This document shows, in pieces, positions 1 through 9,198 of a stretch of DNA of 64,000 nt. This DNA comes from Roseobacter cerasinus (GTDB taxonomy: Bacteria > Pseudomonadota > Alphaproteobacteria > Rhodobacterales > Rhodobacteraceae). The position numbers were made by a program, and so were the translations under genes. The stretch covers positions 1-64,000 of the forward strand of contig NZ_BLIV01000005.1 in the NCBI RefSeq assembly GCF_009811755.1, in the 5' to 3' direction. Every line of letters begins with the position of its first letter. Position 1 is the first letter of the stretch. The notes under the pieces are model-generated. The model did no database searches, was not told where the DNA came from, and saw only the letters and a program-made list of their open reading frames with translations.

Positions 1-311
1 GATCACGGCGCGTGCGTAACCCCAACAAGGCCACGGCCCGCGTGCCGATCAACAGGCCGGATACATATGAGCGACTTCCGAGAACATGCGAAGAAATCAA
101 TTGCGAACAGTAGCCGGTACATACATTTGGGCCGTTCTCATAGGACGAACCAAGTGATTTCTGGGCCAATGCTGGCGCCGGACTACGGCGAGCTTCGAGC
201 CCAACCGGTAGCTCGGTCAAACTGGTTTCTTAAGTCGACATTTGCAATAAACGGAGGCGAAAGCCCGCTGTCGTTCCTTCTTAAGTCTGATGCGCCGACA
301 CCCTTGCCGTC
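1..311. other. No gene recognised at window start
   Basis: An 82-codon open frame at 67-315 (+) has no ribosome binding site and resembles no family I know. I see no RNA gene or IS end. It lies directly upstream of relaxase debris and is probably part of the same decayed region. Confidence 0.4.
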
Positions 312-527
312 TTAGCCAACCCCGCCCTCGACGACTTGGCCGGGATATTGCTCGGCCAAATCGGCCAGGAATTCGGTGATGTCATCTGCTCCAGCAAGGT
401 CAATGGCCCGACGCGACAGCGGTACGCCTTCCTTTAAGGCAAGACAGAGGCAACTGATGTCGTCCTGCTCCTTTCGTTGCGGGTAGTTCCCGGACCCATG
501 CAGAATGGTGGAAAGCAGGGCAGCCAA
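312..527 (-). CDS. Small hypothetical protein (71 aa)
   Basis: I do not recognise this protein. It is acidic, with a plausible globular composition: a central stretch reading RRAIDLAGADDITEFLADL suggests an amphipathic helical segment. Its N-terminal codons overlap the relaxase remnant on the opposite strand, so the annotated ATG may be wrong, and internal starts are possible. It could be a small native gene beside mobile DNA or an accidental frame. The regular residue composition of the last 50 codons is the only support. Confidence 0.3.
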   Translation of the reverse strand: MAALLSTILHGSGNYPQRKEQDDISCLCLALKEGVPLSRRAIDLAGADDITEFLADLAEQYPGQVVEGGVG

Positions 528-1182
528 GGAGATCGGCGCGGTGTTGTCGTCCTCGACATCAACGGCAATGTCTATGCTCTGGCACGTTGGACGGGCATTG
601 AAACCAAAGAGTTCAAAGCGCGTCTCGGTGCCACACCAGATTTACAACCTAACGCTGATGTCAGCGCATGATTGCAATCGCGCAAAACAGATCAGGTGAA
701 GGACTACATTGCGCAGGTGAAAGACCAACATCGCAAGGACACGCTGCCCTTCGTCAGCGAACGCGCGCGGATGGTTATGGCACAAAGAGCCGAGCGCGAT
801 GATCTCAAAGCCAAACAAGACCAACGCTGGATCGAAGAAACCAAAGCTCGCCAAGATCGCTTGAACACAGGTCTACGCGGCATCTTCAACCGGCTCACCG
901 GCACGCACCGTGCAACCATCAAACGCAACGAACGGGAGGGAAGCGCTCACCTGTGCCCACCGTGATCAAGAATAGCGCGACCGCCTGATCCTCGCCCAGA
1001 TGGCAGAGCGCAAGGACCTGCAGACCCACGCCCGAACCATCCGGGACAGGCACACGGACGAACGCCAGCATCTTGCCAAGACCATCGCAACATACCTCAA
1101 ACGACCCAAGCCGGATATCTCCAGCCCCGATCACCCATCCAGACGGCGCAACCGCCCGTCAGGACTGAGTTTTGATCGGTGA
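477..1182 (+). pseudogene. Relaxase/mobilisation protein, C-terminal remnant
   Basis: The plus-strand frame from 477 encodes GDRRGVVVLDINGNVYALAR and a following WTGIETKEFKARLG segment. This is the pattern seen C-terminal to the nuclease domain of plasmid and ICE relaxases in Rhodobacteraceae. The same frame resumes after a TGA at 669-671 with a long charged helical tail ending in a GLRGIFNRLTG motif. Around position 937 the reading shifts frame, crosses a TAG near 976 and continues as the lysine/arginine-rich frame to 1182. The DNA-nicking N-terminal domain is missing. Two stops and a frameshift make this a decayed fragment. The family call rests on motif memory, not on a search. Confidence 0.55.
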
Positions 1183-1199
1183 GTCGGGATCGCATCCGC

Positions 1200-1538
1200 C
1201 TATTGCCTTCCCTGTTTTTTCATGCCGTGATCAACTATGACCTTGCTATGCCGAGCAATCTTTACACCTAGCCAAAACAGGATACAGCCCAAGAACACGA
1301 CCAATGCAGTGGACGCCAAAGCCTCCTTGGTGAAAAAACTCGCAGCGCTCTCTGATTTAAGAAGTCCATAGTAAATTGGAAAAGCTTCATCTGCCAGTTG
1401 CTTCAAAAGGAAAAGCATCGCCCCGAAATTCAGCGCCATAAAATAATGGAAAAGAGTTGGTATCTCATCGAACGAGCGACGCCCCATCACGTTCCGCATA
1501 CCGAGAATGATCGCAGTTGTCATGCGCAGTTGTTCCAT
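1200..1538 (-). CDS. Small membrane protein of unknown function (112 aa)
   Basis: No family was recognised. Two hydrophobic segments, at about residues 30-50 and 73-95, would make it a two-pass inner-membrane protein with a basic C-terminal tail. A good purine-rich ribosome binding site (GAAGGAAGG) sits about 7 bases before the ATG, which supports translation. It is isolated between relaxase debris and a transposase fragment, so it may be cargo of a former mobile element. Confidence 0.5.
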   Translation of the reverse strand: MEQLRMTTAIILGMRNVMGRRSFDEIPTLFHYFMALNFGAMLFLLKQLADEAFPIYYGLLKSESAASFFTKEALASTALVVFLGCILFWLGVKIARHSKVIVDHGMKKQGRQ

Positions 1539-1692
1539 TTGAAAGACCTTCCTTCTGGTTTGTGCTCTGCCATGGTGGCATGCCGAACAATATGTTGCTA
1601 GTTTGTTCTAGCCTTGCGCAGCTTAAGTCACGGAAATCTGCTGAAGTAAAATGACGGACAAAGCTCGGTATCGTGTGACCTATGTTCCGGGC

Positions 1693-1875
1693 TCATAGCC
1701 AGAAAATAACAAGTTCAGCGAGTGTGATTGTTGACAGGAATACTTTCGGGCATCTGTCATATCGGGTTGCGACGCGCCGCCAGTCCTTCAACCTGCCGCA
1801 CATGATCTCGATGCGGTTACGGCGTTTGTACCGGCGCTTGACCGGAGTTAGTTCTTCGACCCACTGGCTTTTGGA
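1693..1875 (-). pseudogene. IS5-family transposase, C-terminal fragment
   Basis: Read on the minus strand, this stretch encodes RRYKRRNRIEIMCGRLKDW followed by RRVATRYDRCPKVFLS and a hydrophobic end at a TGA (1693-1695). That is the conserved C-terminal catalytic block of IS5/IS427-type DDE transposases (Y-x2-R-x3-E-x6-K region). Everything N-terminal is gone. The fragment abuts the 3' end of the AraC-type gene within a few bases, so a deletion or recombination brought them together. Confidence 0.6.
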
Positions 1876-1878
1876 AAG

Positions 1879-3639
1879 CTACTGAATTTTCCTCAACAGG
1901 CTGATAGATTTGCTCGGTGCCTCGCCAAATTCCTCCCGGTAAAGCTTGGCGAAGTTGCTGACACTTGAGAAACCGGATGCATGAGCAATCTCCGCAACCG
2001 TGTTGTATTTATCCAGAAGGATCAGATTGCGGGCGAAGTTCAGGCGCACAGACCGAATGAATGAGGCCGGAGACTGCCCATTGGCCTCCTTCAGCCGACG
2101 TCCAAGCGTCTTCTGACTGATCGCCAACATGGATGCGAGCTTCTCGACGCCAAGGCTCTGGTCGGCCACGCTGTCGAGAACACATTCCGTGATACGATCC
2201 AAGAACTGCCGTTTGGCCGAAAGATGATGCCGGGTTTCCGGATCACCTCGCAGGACATTCTCCAGCGCTTCGAGGCGTGCAGTGGTTGCCTTTTCGGCTG
2301 CCCGTTGCTCGTGACGGATGTCTTCGAGTTGCCGCTCCATTGACGCGAGTTCATCAACGGCGGACAGCCTTTCCTTCTGCAGCGCGCGCACCATTGTTGA
2401 GATCGCCACCATCATGAACAGCGTTTCGCCAAGGATGGCCAGATAGTATCCCCATATCAGCGGGCGCATCAGCACCAATTCATAGGCAAAATTGGCCTCT
2501 GTGATGTTGATAGGAACCATGAAGGCGAAGACCGCAATAGCAAGCCCCAAGCTCAGAGAGAGCAAGGATCCGGCAATGGGCCAGGCCTGAGGCAGACCCT
2601 CTCGAATCTTTCGGATCGCGAACACAAGCAGTGCCAACGGGCAAACGAAGTAGAGCAGATGCAGCGGGGTTGAGAGGCGCCAGGGATCCAGAACGGCCAA
2701 CGCGGTGGCGCCAAGGGCGATACCAGACAGCGTAACAAAGAACCATCGCCAAGCGCGCGTGTCGGCGCCCGCATTGAGCAGGATGCGGCAATACTGAATA
2801 TTGACGAAAACACTCAGTCCGGCAAAGAACTCGGAGATCGGCATCAGGGTTGTGACCGGAAGAGTGACGCCGAAGTACTTGTTCAACCACCCATTGAATA
2901 TGAACGAAAACGCAAACTGGCAAAGCATGTACAGGGTATAGTATTGGTAATACCGCACGTGGATTTGCCGAAAAATAATCAGGCTGATAACGGCAAACAG
3001 TCCAACATAACACAAGAACAGCGCTCTGATTGTCATGATGAGCGTGCTCCAATCGAAAAACAGCTCATCGGACATCAGAACCGCCGTGATGGTGGGCTCA
3101 AACGTTCCTGCAATGCGCAAGTAAAGCAGCAGCTCTTCACCTGGTTCCAGCACGATGGGAAAGCCGGTATTGAATTCGGCATTGTCCCTGACCTCGAAGG
3201 GGACGGTTTGCCCCGTGCGTGCACGCTCGGTCAGTGACCCGCTCTGGTCTTCAAACAACACCACCTCATCAAAGTTGGCTTCGATGAACGTGACGACCCA
3301 ACGCTGTTGTTCCGGAAACGAATTGCGCAGCGCAAACCGCAGCCAAACCGACTGACCTGGCAACGGCGCATGGAAAATCCCGGCGCAGTTGGCCGGCGCA
3401 AACGTGGCGGTGCCGATACGATCAGGCCCCATATCCCCGGCATGATCCAGATAGTATTCCGCTTGGAGGGCGCGGAGTTGACCGATTGACACATCCGACA
3501 ATGTATTTGCCACAGCGGCAATCTGCTGCGGATGCTGGCAGGCCTGATCAGCGGGCCCCGCCGCCCAAACGGCAGCGGTGCTGCAAGACAGCAAAAACAG
3601 CGCGCAGGCCATGGCGTAGTATCTAATCATCGTTCCCAA
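1879..3639 (-). CDS. Membrane-bound 7TM sensor / AraC-family regulator
   Basis: A 586-residue protein with a signal peptide (about residues 1-26), a periplasmic beta-rich region (about 40-190) of the 7TMR-DISM extracellular type, seven hydrophobic helices (about 200-420), a short coiled coil (about 425-470) and a C-terminal AraC/XylS DNA-binding domain with two helix-turn-helices. The second is visible as EIAHASGFSSVSNFAKLYR near residue 555. By analogy with one-component receptors it should sense a carbohydrate-like or other periplasmic ligand and bind DNA from the membrane. It stands alone; the nearest candidate target is the divergent VPLPA-CTERM gene. A second ATG three codons in is an equally possible start. 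Confidence 0.85.
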   Translation of the reverse strand: MGTMIRYYAMACALFLLSCSTAAVWAAGPADQACQHPQQIAAVANTLSDVSIGQLRALQAEYYLDHAGDMGPDRIGTATFAPANCAGIFHAPLPGQSVWLRFALRNSFPEQQRWVVTFIEANFDEVVLFEDQSGSLTERARTGQTVPFEVRDNAEFNTGFPIVLEPGEELLLYLRIAGTFEPTITAVLMSDELFFDWSTLIMTIRALFLCYVGLFAVISLIIFRQIHVRYYQYYTLYMLCQFAFSFIFNGWLNKYFGVTLPVTTLMPISEFFAGLSVFVNIQYCRILLNAGADTRAWRWFFVTLSGIALGATALAVLDPWRLSTPLHLLYFVCPLALLVFAIRKIREGLPQAWPIAGSLLSLSLGLAIAVFAFMVPINITEANFAYELVLMRPLIWGYYLAILGETLFMMVAISTMVRALQKERLSAVDELASMERQLEDIRHEQRAAEKATTARLEALENVLRGDPETRHHLSAKRQFLDRITECVLDSVADQSLGVEKLASMLAISQKTLGRRLKEANGQSPASFIRSVRLNFARNLILLDKYNTVAEIAHASGFSSVSNFAKLYREEFGEAPSKSISLLRKIQ

Positions 3640-3944
3640 CCAAGACTGCGTGCTTCGACGGTTCTATGCGATTTCCCACCATTCGACTGCGCTCATTTGG
3701 GACAAACTTGGCCAGGTTTCGGTCAAAAATCAGTCCGCTGGTTCTCTTTGCGCAGCAAACTTGGCTTTGATGATGCCCGCAATGCTCTCTCACTTCAACT
3801 GATGTGAGGCCCATGGTGAGGCGGGTGTGAACCCGGCGTCGAACCTTGGCGCGCCTCGCGCAACGCTCATTCGGTGGACCCTCTACCGCGCCTCAAATAT
3901 CACAATTGCCTGTCGAGCAGGACCGTATTTAAGGAGTATTCGTT
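3640..3944. promoter_or_regulatory. Divergent intergenic region
   Basis: This 305-base stretch separates the minus-strand 7TM-AraC gene from the plus-strand surface-protein gene and must hold both promoters. I see no coding frame with codon bias and no clear operator repeat. AAGGAG at 3931-3936 is the ribosome binding site that sets the TTG start at 3945. Confidence 0.4.
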
Positions 3945-4565
3945 TTGACCATTAAAACACTCGCCCTCGCCGCCGCCCTCAGCGCGCTGACCGCCGCATC
4001 GGGTTTTGCCGCCACCGTGCAGTTGAACGTGGTGGGCGGCCAATTGCTGGGCGCCAGAAACGTCGATGTTAACGGCACGCTCTATGATGTCGAATTTGTC
4101 GATGACACCTGTGCAGCGATCTTTGGTGGTTGCGACGATGTCTCTGATTTTGATTTCCCAACACTGGGCTTGGCTGAGGCGGCGGCGATCAGCCTTGGCG
4201 AGACTGTCTTTGTCGACGGACCCTTGGGGAATTTCGACAGCGACCACGGTCTGACCGCTGGCATCAGTTCAGCCGGTGGGCTTGGCTTTGGAATAATCAT
4301 GGTTCCTTATGGGTTTTCGTCGAACGCGGGAATCCGGCGGGTCGCAGGACGCAGCTTTTTGAACGAGGACGACGGTGACAGTCTGACATTCAGCTCAATA
4401 CCAATAGGGTCTGATCTTTCCAGCGATGACAATATAGCCTTTGCCCGTTTCACCCTATCGCAACTCACCCCCATTCCCTTGCCTGCGGGCGGGTTTCTTT
4501 TGATTGCGGGTCTCGCAGGGCTTGGAGGGTTGCGGGCGTGGCGTAGCAAAGACACGGCTCACTAA
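3945..4565 (+). CDS. VPLPA-CTERM sorting domain protein (206 aa)
   Basis: A secreted protein with a cleavable signal peptide (about residues 1-22, ending in an Ala-rich site) and a C-terminal tripartite sorting signal: PIPLPAGGFLLIAG, a hydrophobic helix, then a basic RAWRSKD tail. This is the VPLPA-CTERM pattern recognised by exosortase-type systems in Rhodobacteraceae and used for surface or extracellular-matrix proteins. The central domain is acidic and unrecognised, with a likely disulphide pair in CAAIFGGC. The start is a TTG, chosen because AAGGAG lies 8 bases upstream. No exosortase gene is in the window. Confidence 0.75.
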   Translation: MTIKTLALAAALSALTAASGFAATVQLNVVGGQLLGARNVDVNGTLYDVEFVDDTCAAIFGGCDDVSDFDFPTLGLAEAAAISLGETVFVDGPLGNFDSDHGLTAGISSAGGLGFGIIMVPYGFSSNAGIRRVAGRSFLNEDDGDSLTFSSIPIGSDLSSDDNIAFARFTLSQLTPIPLPAGGFLLIAGLAGLGGLRAWRSKDTAH

Positions 4566-4615
4566 CACCCAACTGAAATCCGAAGGACGGCATCTTTGAT
4601 GTCGTATCACGCCCC

Positions 4616-6922
4616 ATGGATGACCACGCCCAAGCGGAGGCTCTCGGAGAAGATGCTCGCGGTGACCTTGCCGCCAGCGAAAGACGTGGACCTGCGGCAC
4701 AGGAGGTCATCGGCTCAGCAAGTGGCGCGCAGTGGCTGAGCGACCTTCCGGCCATCCTCTCTGCCGGGCTGATCTGCGGCATGCTCACGGCGATGTTCGC
4801 GATCTCGGCCGCAGCCTTGCTGTTTTCATCGGTGCTGAGCTCGCACATCACGCTGGCCATCGGCATCTGCCTTTTCGGGACCATCGTGTTAAGCGTTGTG
4901 ATCGCACTCTTCAGCTCCTGCCCGGGCATGCTGTCGGTCACGCAAGAGGTGACAGTTGTGACGCTGGCCGTCATCGCGGCCTCGATCCACGGCACCATGT
5001 TCGCCGCACACAGCGAAGCCGAGATCCTCGCAACGATCGTTGTAATGATCGGCCTGGCAACTGCGCTGACGGGCGCAACACTCTTTGCAATGGGGGTCTT
5101 CCGCCTCGGCCGGTTGATCCGTTTCATCCCCTACCCGGTTCTGGCCGGGTTCCTGGCGGGAATGGGCTGGTTGATCGTTTCGGGCGCGATGGCCGTTACC
5201 TTAGGCACACCTCTTACCGTACAGAACACCCCACTACTGCTTGAGGCGACAAGCCTGCAAAAATGGCTCTCCGCCGTTGCCTTTGCGCTCATCGTCGATC
5301 TCGTGGCACGGCGCAGCCAAAGCCCAATGGTTTTGCCACTTGCAGCCGCCAGCTTCGTGCTGGTGTTTCACGTGGCTGTCGGGATGCTCGACGTGCCCAT
5401 TGCCGACCTCCAATACCAAGGGTGGCTCTTTGCGCCCCCGCAAGGCAGCAAAATTGTCTTACCGTTCGAAGACAACCCGCTTGTGCAAGCCGATTGGACG
5501 GTGATCTGGTCAGAGCTGCCAAAGATAAGCGCGCTGCTGGCCGTCAGTGGTGCCGCCTTGCTCTTTGCATCCAGTGGTATTGAGCTATCGGTCGGTCGCG
5601 ACGTTGATCTGGACCGGGAGCTGCGGGCCGCCGGCCTTGCAAATATGCTCGCGGGTACAGGGGGCGGGGCTGCGGGCTTTCAGGGGCTCGGTCTGACCGT
5701 ACTGGCAAATCACCTCGGTGCACCCTATCGGATCACAGGTGTGTTGGTTGCGGCGGTCTGCGCGGTGATATTGTTCTATGGGGCAACCTTGCTCAGCGTC
5801 ATTCCAATCCCGCTCTTTGGCGGTCTTCTGCTCTGGATCGGCGGCGGGCTGCTTTATCAATGGCTGATCGACATCTACGCGAAAGTGTCGCGGCGCGAGT
5901 ACTTCGTCGTTCTGTTGATTGTTGCTCTGATCATCAATGTCGGGCTTCTGGAGGGTCTAGTTGTTGGTGTTTTTGCAGCGGTCGCGCTCTTCCTGATGGA
6001 GTATGCGCGGATCGATGTGGTGAAATATGCAGTCACCGCAGAGACCTATCATAGTCGCGTGGAACATGATCCTGATGACAAAGCCTATCTTCGGAAGAAC
6101 GGCACGAAGATAGAGTTGCTCAGGCTTCAGGGCTTCGTCTTCTTTGGCACCGCGCACCAGCTGCGCCATCGCGTGCAAGGATGTTTCGAGACATCTGATA
6201 CGTCCAAGTTGCGCTTTCTCATTCTGGATTGCCGGGATGTCACCGGCTTTGACTCTTCGGCCATTCAGGTTCTGGCCAAAGTCTGCCACACGGTTCAGAG
6301 CAATGAGGGCCGACTAATCGTCGCCGGGCTAAAACCCACTCTGTCCAAACGGCTGAATACGTTGATCCTAAACGGCGAGTATGGCCCGACCGTGTTGCAA
6401 TATAACGATGTAGACCAAGCTGTGATGTGGTGCGAAGACTGTCTGCTACATGACTGGGAGCATCGTCCCTGCACGCAAATCGCCCGACGCCTGGCAGACA
6501 GGCTGGCCCGTGATCTCGGCTCTCCGGACGCGTTTGAGGCCCTGAGACCGTATCTCCGAAAAATAGTGCTCAGTGCACAGAGCCCCCTGATCCAACAAGG
6601 CGAAGCGGGGTCGGACATCTACTTTATCGAAGACGGCTTTGTGAAAGTTCAGTTGGAGACGCCGACTGAATTGCCGGTGCACTTGCGCACATTGGGTCCT
6701 GGAGCAATTGTTGGCGAGATGTCCTTCTTCTTGCAGCGCGCCCGAACAGCTTCTGCGATCGCGGAAACCGACGCAATTCTCTGGCAGCTGAATCAGGATG
6801 ACTTGTCACAGATGGCGCAATTGCAGCCCGAACTCGCTCGCACGCTCCATACTCATTTCTTGCGAACCATCGCAGAGCGCCTCGATCAATCTAACGCGCT
6901 TGTCCGCTCCTTGATCGATTGA
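4616..6922 (+). CDS. SulP/SLC26-type anion transporter fused to STAS and cyclic-nucleotide-binding domains
   Basis: A 768-residue fusion. Residues about 40-450 are the hydrophobic SulP core, with the family-like GVFRLGRLIRFIPYPVLAGF segment. About 490-600 is a cytoplasmic STAS domain, including LDCRDVTGFDSSAIQVL with the usual serine that can be phosphorylated. About 640-768 is a cNMP/Crp-like sensor with GEMSFFLQRARTASA as its nucleotide-phosphate loop. SulP proteins move sulphate, bicarbonate or dicarboxylates; the substrate here is unknown. The added sensor suggests gating by a cyclic nucleotide, which is inference. It has no close operon partner; the upstream gene ends 50 bases before. 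The start lacks a clear ribosome binding site. Confidence 0.85.
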   Translation: MDDHAQAEALGEDARGDLAASERRGPAAQEVIGSASGAQWLSDLPAILSAGLICGMLTAMFAISAAALLFSSVLSSHITLAIGICLFGTIVLSVVIALFSSCPGMLSVTQEVTVVTLAVIAASIHGTMFAAHSEAEILATIVVMIGLATALTGATLFAMGVFRLGRLIRFIPYPVLAGFLAGMGWLIVSGAMAVTLGTPLTVQNTPLLLEATSLQKWLSAVAFALIVDLVARRSQSPMVLPLAAASFVLVFHVAVGMLDVPIADLQYQGWLFAPPQGSKIVLPFEDNPLVQADWTVIWSELPKISALLAVSGAALLFASSGIELSVGRDVDLDRELRAAGLANMLAGTGGGAAGFQGLGLTVLANHLGAPYRITGVLVAAVCAVILFYGATLLSVIPIPLFGGLLLWIGGGLLYQWLIDIYAKVSRREYFVVLLIVALIINVGLLEGLVVGVFAAVALFLMEYARIDVVKYAVTAETYHSRVEHDPDDKAYLRKNGTKIELLRLQGFVFFGTAHQLRHRVQGCFETSDTSKLRFLILDCRDVTGFDSSAIQVLAKVCHTVQSNEGRLIVAGLKPTLSKRLNTLILNGEYGPTVLQYNDVDQAVMWCEDCLLHDWEHRPCTQIARRLADRLARDLGSPDAFEALRPYLRKIVLSAQSPLIQQGEAGSDIYFIEDGFVKVQLETPTELPVHLRTLGPGAIVGEMSFFLQRARTASAIAETDAILWQLNQDDLSQMAQLQPELARTLHTHFLRTIAERLDQSNALVRSLID

Positions 6923-6965
6923 GGCCATTTCCTCCTTAGGAAGAGAACAAACCGCAGCTTCCGGG

Positions 6966-7157
6966 AAACCCCTTGAAAATCTGGGAAACAGGTCACGTTC
7001 AGGCCCGTCGTTTGGTGCTAAAACTGGCCTTTGGTGGTGCCATTGCCTACTGCCGAAATGAGGGTGCTAGAAATCCCAAAATATCCATTCTATTCAAGGT
7101 CTTAGAGGGTGCTTCGGGTAGTGAATTCTTTTGTGGTGCTGCTGGAGGGAGAACGTT
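6966..7157 (+). repeat. Direct repeat copy 1: orphan 3' end of a serine recombinase plus tRNA-Thr scar
   Basis: This stretch matches 8686-8870 closely, with scattered substitutions. It encodes the same last ~60 residues as the intact recombinase (WETGHVQARRLVLKLAFGG and onward) without the rest of the gene. It ends in TGGTGCTGCTGGAG and a degenerate GAACTCTC, matching the 3' part of the tRNA-Thr gene. It is best read as the remains of an older related element integrated at the same tRNA site. Confidence 0.75.
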
Positions 7158-7235
7158 GGAACTCTCTTTTTGAAGAATTAGAGGCCTGGGAAAAGCAGCT
7201 TTCGTCCCTAAATCCTGACAGTCTGAGGTGTTTTG

Positions 7236-7334
7236 ATGAACACTTTAGACCTTGATTTCAATAAGATAGCCGAAAGGCGCGCTGAGAGCAAGGATCAAGG
7301 CTCCAAATACCTGCCGCCATGGACGGATCAGTAA
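7236..7334 (+). CDS. Putative 32-aa leader ORF coupled to recombinase
   Basis: An ATG at 7236 preceded by GAGG at 7 bases opens a 32-codon frame rich in charged residues (KIAERRAESKDQG). It stops at 7332-7334, 16 bases inside the recombinase gene. The recombinase ATG has no ribosome binding site of its own, so translation by coupling to this frame is likely. I do not recognise the peptide. It could be a small accessory protein or only a coupling leader. An overlapping GTG frame (7136-7255) is an alternative. Confidence 0.4.
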   Translation: MNTLDLDFNKIAERRAESKDQGSKYLPPWTDQ

Positions 7335-8853
7335 ACACCACAACCAAACCAACCAAGGCGGTGATCTACTGCCGTGTCAGCTCCAAAGCGCAGGAAGTCA
7401 CAGGGCATGGGCTTGAGAGCCAAGAGACCCGGTGCCGCCAATTTGCGCAGGCCAAGGGCTATGACGTTGCTGCGGTCTTTCCCGACACGATCACTGGCGG
7501 GGGAGACTTCATGAAACGGCCCGGCATGGTTGCCTTGCTGTCGTTTCTCGATGCGCAGCCGGATGAGCGGTATGTTGTGATCTTCGATGATCTCAAGCGC
7601 TTTGCCCGTGATCGTGATTTCCACTTCCGCCTGCGGGATGCGTTTCGCCAGCGCGATGCCTCGGTCGAGTGTCTGAACTTCACGTTTGAAGATACACCCG
7701 AGGGGGAATTCATCGAAACCATCCTCGCCGCTCAGGGGCAGTTGGAGCGGAAACAAAATGGCCGTCAGGTTGCGCAGAAGATGAAGGCGCGGATGCAGAA
7801 CGGCTATTGGATTCACAACGCGCCCATCGGCTATCGCTATCAAACCGAGAAAGGCCGGGGCAAAGTGCTGATCCCCAACCCGCCGTTTGACAGCATTATC
7901 CGGGAAGCCTTCGAAGGATACGCCTCTGGTCGGTTTGGTTCACAGGCGGAGGTGACGCGCTTTTTCGAATCCATCCCGGAGTTTCCGCGCAACAAGCATG
8001 GCCGGGTCAATCAACAGCGGACAACCGACATTCTGACGCATCCCGCTTACGCTGGGTATATCTGCTCTGAGCGTTACGGACTGAACTGGCTGAAGGCGCA
8101 GCATGAGCCGCTGATATCGCTGGAGACCTTCGACAAGGTGCAAGCGATGCGTTCTGGCACAGCCAAAGCACCCAAGCGCCGCAACATTGGTGATCAGTTT
8201 GCCCTGCGCGGGATCGCCACATGTGCCTGCTGTGACACACCGCTGCGCTCCTGCGTCTCCAAAGGCAAAGGCGGGCTGTATCCGTATTATCTCTGCCAGA
8301 CCAAAGGGTGTGAGGCCTACGGCAAGTCGATCCCACGCGACAAAATCGAAGGAGAGGTCGGCGAGATCGTGAAGGCGCTCACACCAACGGAAAGCCTGAT
8401 CACGCTCACCACGCAGATGTTCAAAGACGCCTGGGCCATGCGCAGCGACCAGGCCAAGGCGAATATCGCTGCTGGCAAGCGTCGTCTTGCATCCATTGAG
8501 CGGGAGATTGAGCAGGTGCTGGCCCGGATCATGGACACCAACAACGACACGGTCATCCGCGCCTATGAAGATAAGCTTGCGAAGCTGGAGCGGGACAAGG
8601 CAAAACAGAGCGAGAATCTCGCCAATCAGATGCCAGCAAAGGGCGCGTTCGACAAAAAACTAGAACTCGCGCTGCGATTCCTCGCAAACCCCTGGAAACT
8701 CTGGGAAACAGGTCACGTTCAGGCTCGCCGGTTGGTGCTGAAACTGGCCTTTGGCGGCCCCATTGCCTACTGCCGAAATAAGCGTGCTAGAACTCCCAAA
8801 ATATCCATACCATTCAAGGTGTTAGGGGATGTTTCGGGTGGTGAATTCTTTTA

Positions 8854-8875
<22 letters not shown>
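7319..8875 (+). CDS. Large serine recombinase (resolvase/recombinase/zinc-ribbon)
   Basis: A 518-residue site-specific recombinase. Residues about 13-160 are the catalytic resolvase domain with the nucleophile in YCRVSSKAQ and the arginines of the active site. About 175-275 is the Recombinase domain. Four cysteines form a zinc ribbon near 300-340 (CACC and a later C-x4-C), and a coiled coil spans about 365-440, as in large serine integrases. Its 3' end runs 22 bases into the minus-strand tRNA-Thr gene, as expected if the attachment site is that tRNA. No other clear phage or ICE genes remain beside it, so it looks like a minimal or stripped element. Confidence 0.9.
8686..8870 (+). repeat. Direct repeat copy 2 (recombinase 3' end / tRNA-Thr junction)
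   Basis: This is the partner of the 6966-7157 repeat, lying within the intact recombinase gene and reaching into the tRNA-Thr acceptor stem. The two copies flank about 1.7 kb that contains the recombinase. They could mark the ends of an element, or successive insertions at one tRNA. Confidence 0.7.
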
Positions 8876-8928
<53 letters not shown>

Positions 8929-9014
8929 GCCGATGGATGGGGTGATTAGACCCAATCCCGAAGCGGCGCAAGCCCAATCTGGACGCTTTCGATCACCTGC
9001 GTTAGACAAGCGCC

Positions 9015-9194
9015 ATGGCAAAGAGATCAGATCCTCAAGACCTTCCAAAGAACAACACCGCACGCGAAGACCGGCTGAAGGCAGCACTGAAAGCCAACAT
9101 GATGCGGCGCAAAGAACAGGCACGCGCACGGACACAAAGCCAGGGCGCAGAGGCGGGCGACTCAGCACGAGCCGGAGCAGAAAAGGACAGATGA
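9015..9194 (+). CDS. Small basic conserved protein upstream of murA (59 aa)
   Basis: It begins [19 protein letters not shown] and is highly charged, with a helical [18 protein letters not shown] core. From memory, short proteins of this pattern stand directly before murA in many Rhodobacteraceae; no function is known to me. The stop lies 4 bases before the murA ATG, so the two are very likely co-transcribed and coupled. Confidence 0.6.
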   Translation: MAKRSDPQDLPKNNTAREDRLKAALKANMMRRKEQARARTQSQGAEAGDSARAGAEKDR

Positions 9195-9198
9195 GCGA

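Noticed and set aside
67-315. 82-codon frame near the window start
   Set aside because: No ribosome binding site and no recognisable motif, beside decayed mobile DNA.
7136-7255. GTG frame of 39 codons ending inside the 32-codon leader
   Set aside because: It looks partly coding (LFEELEAWEKQL) but lacks a ribosome binding site; kept only as an alternative reading.
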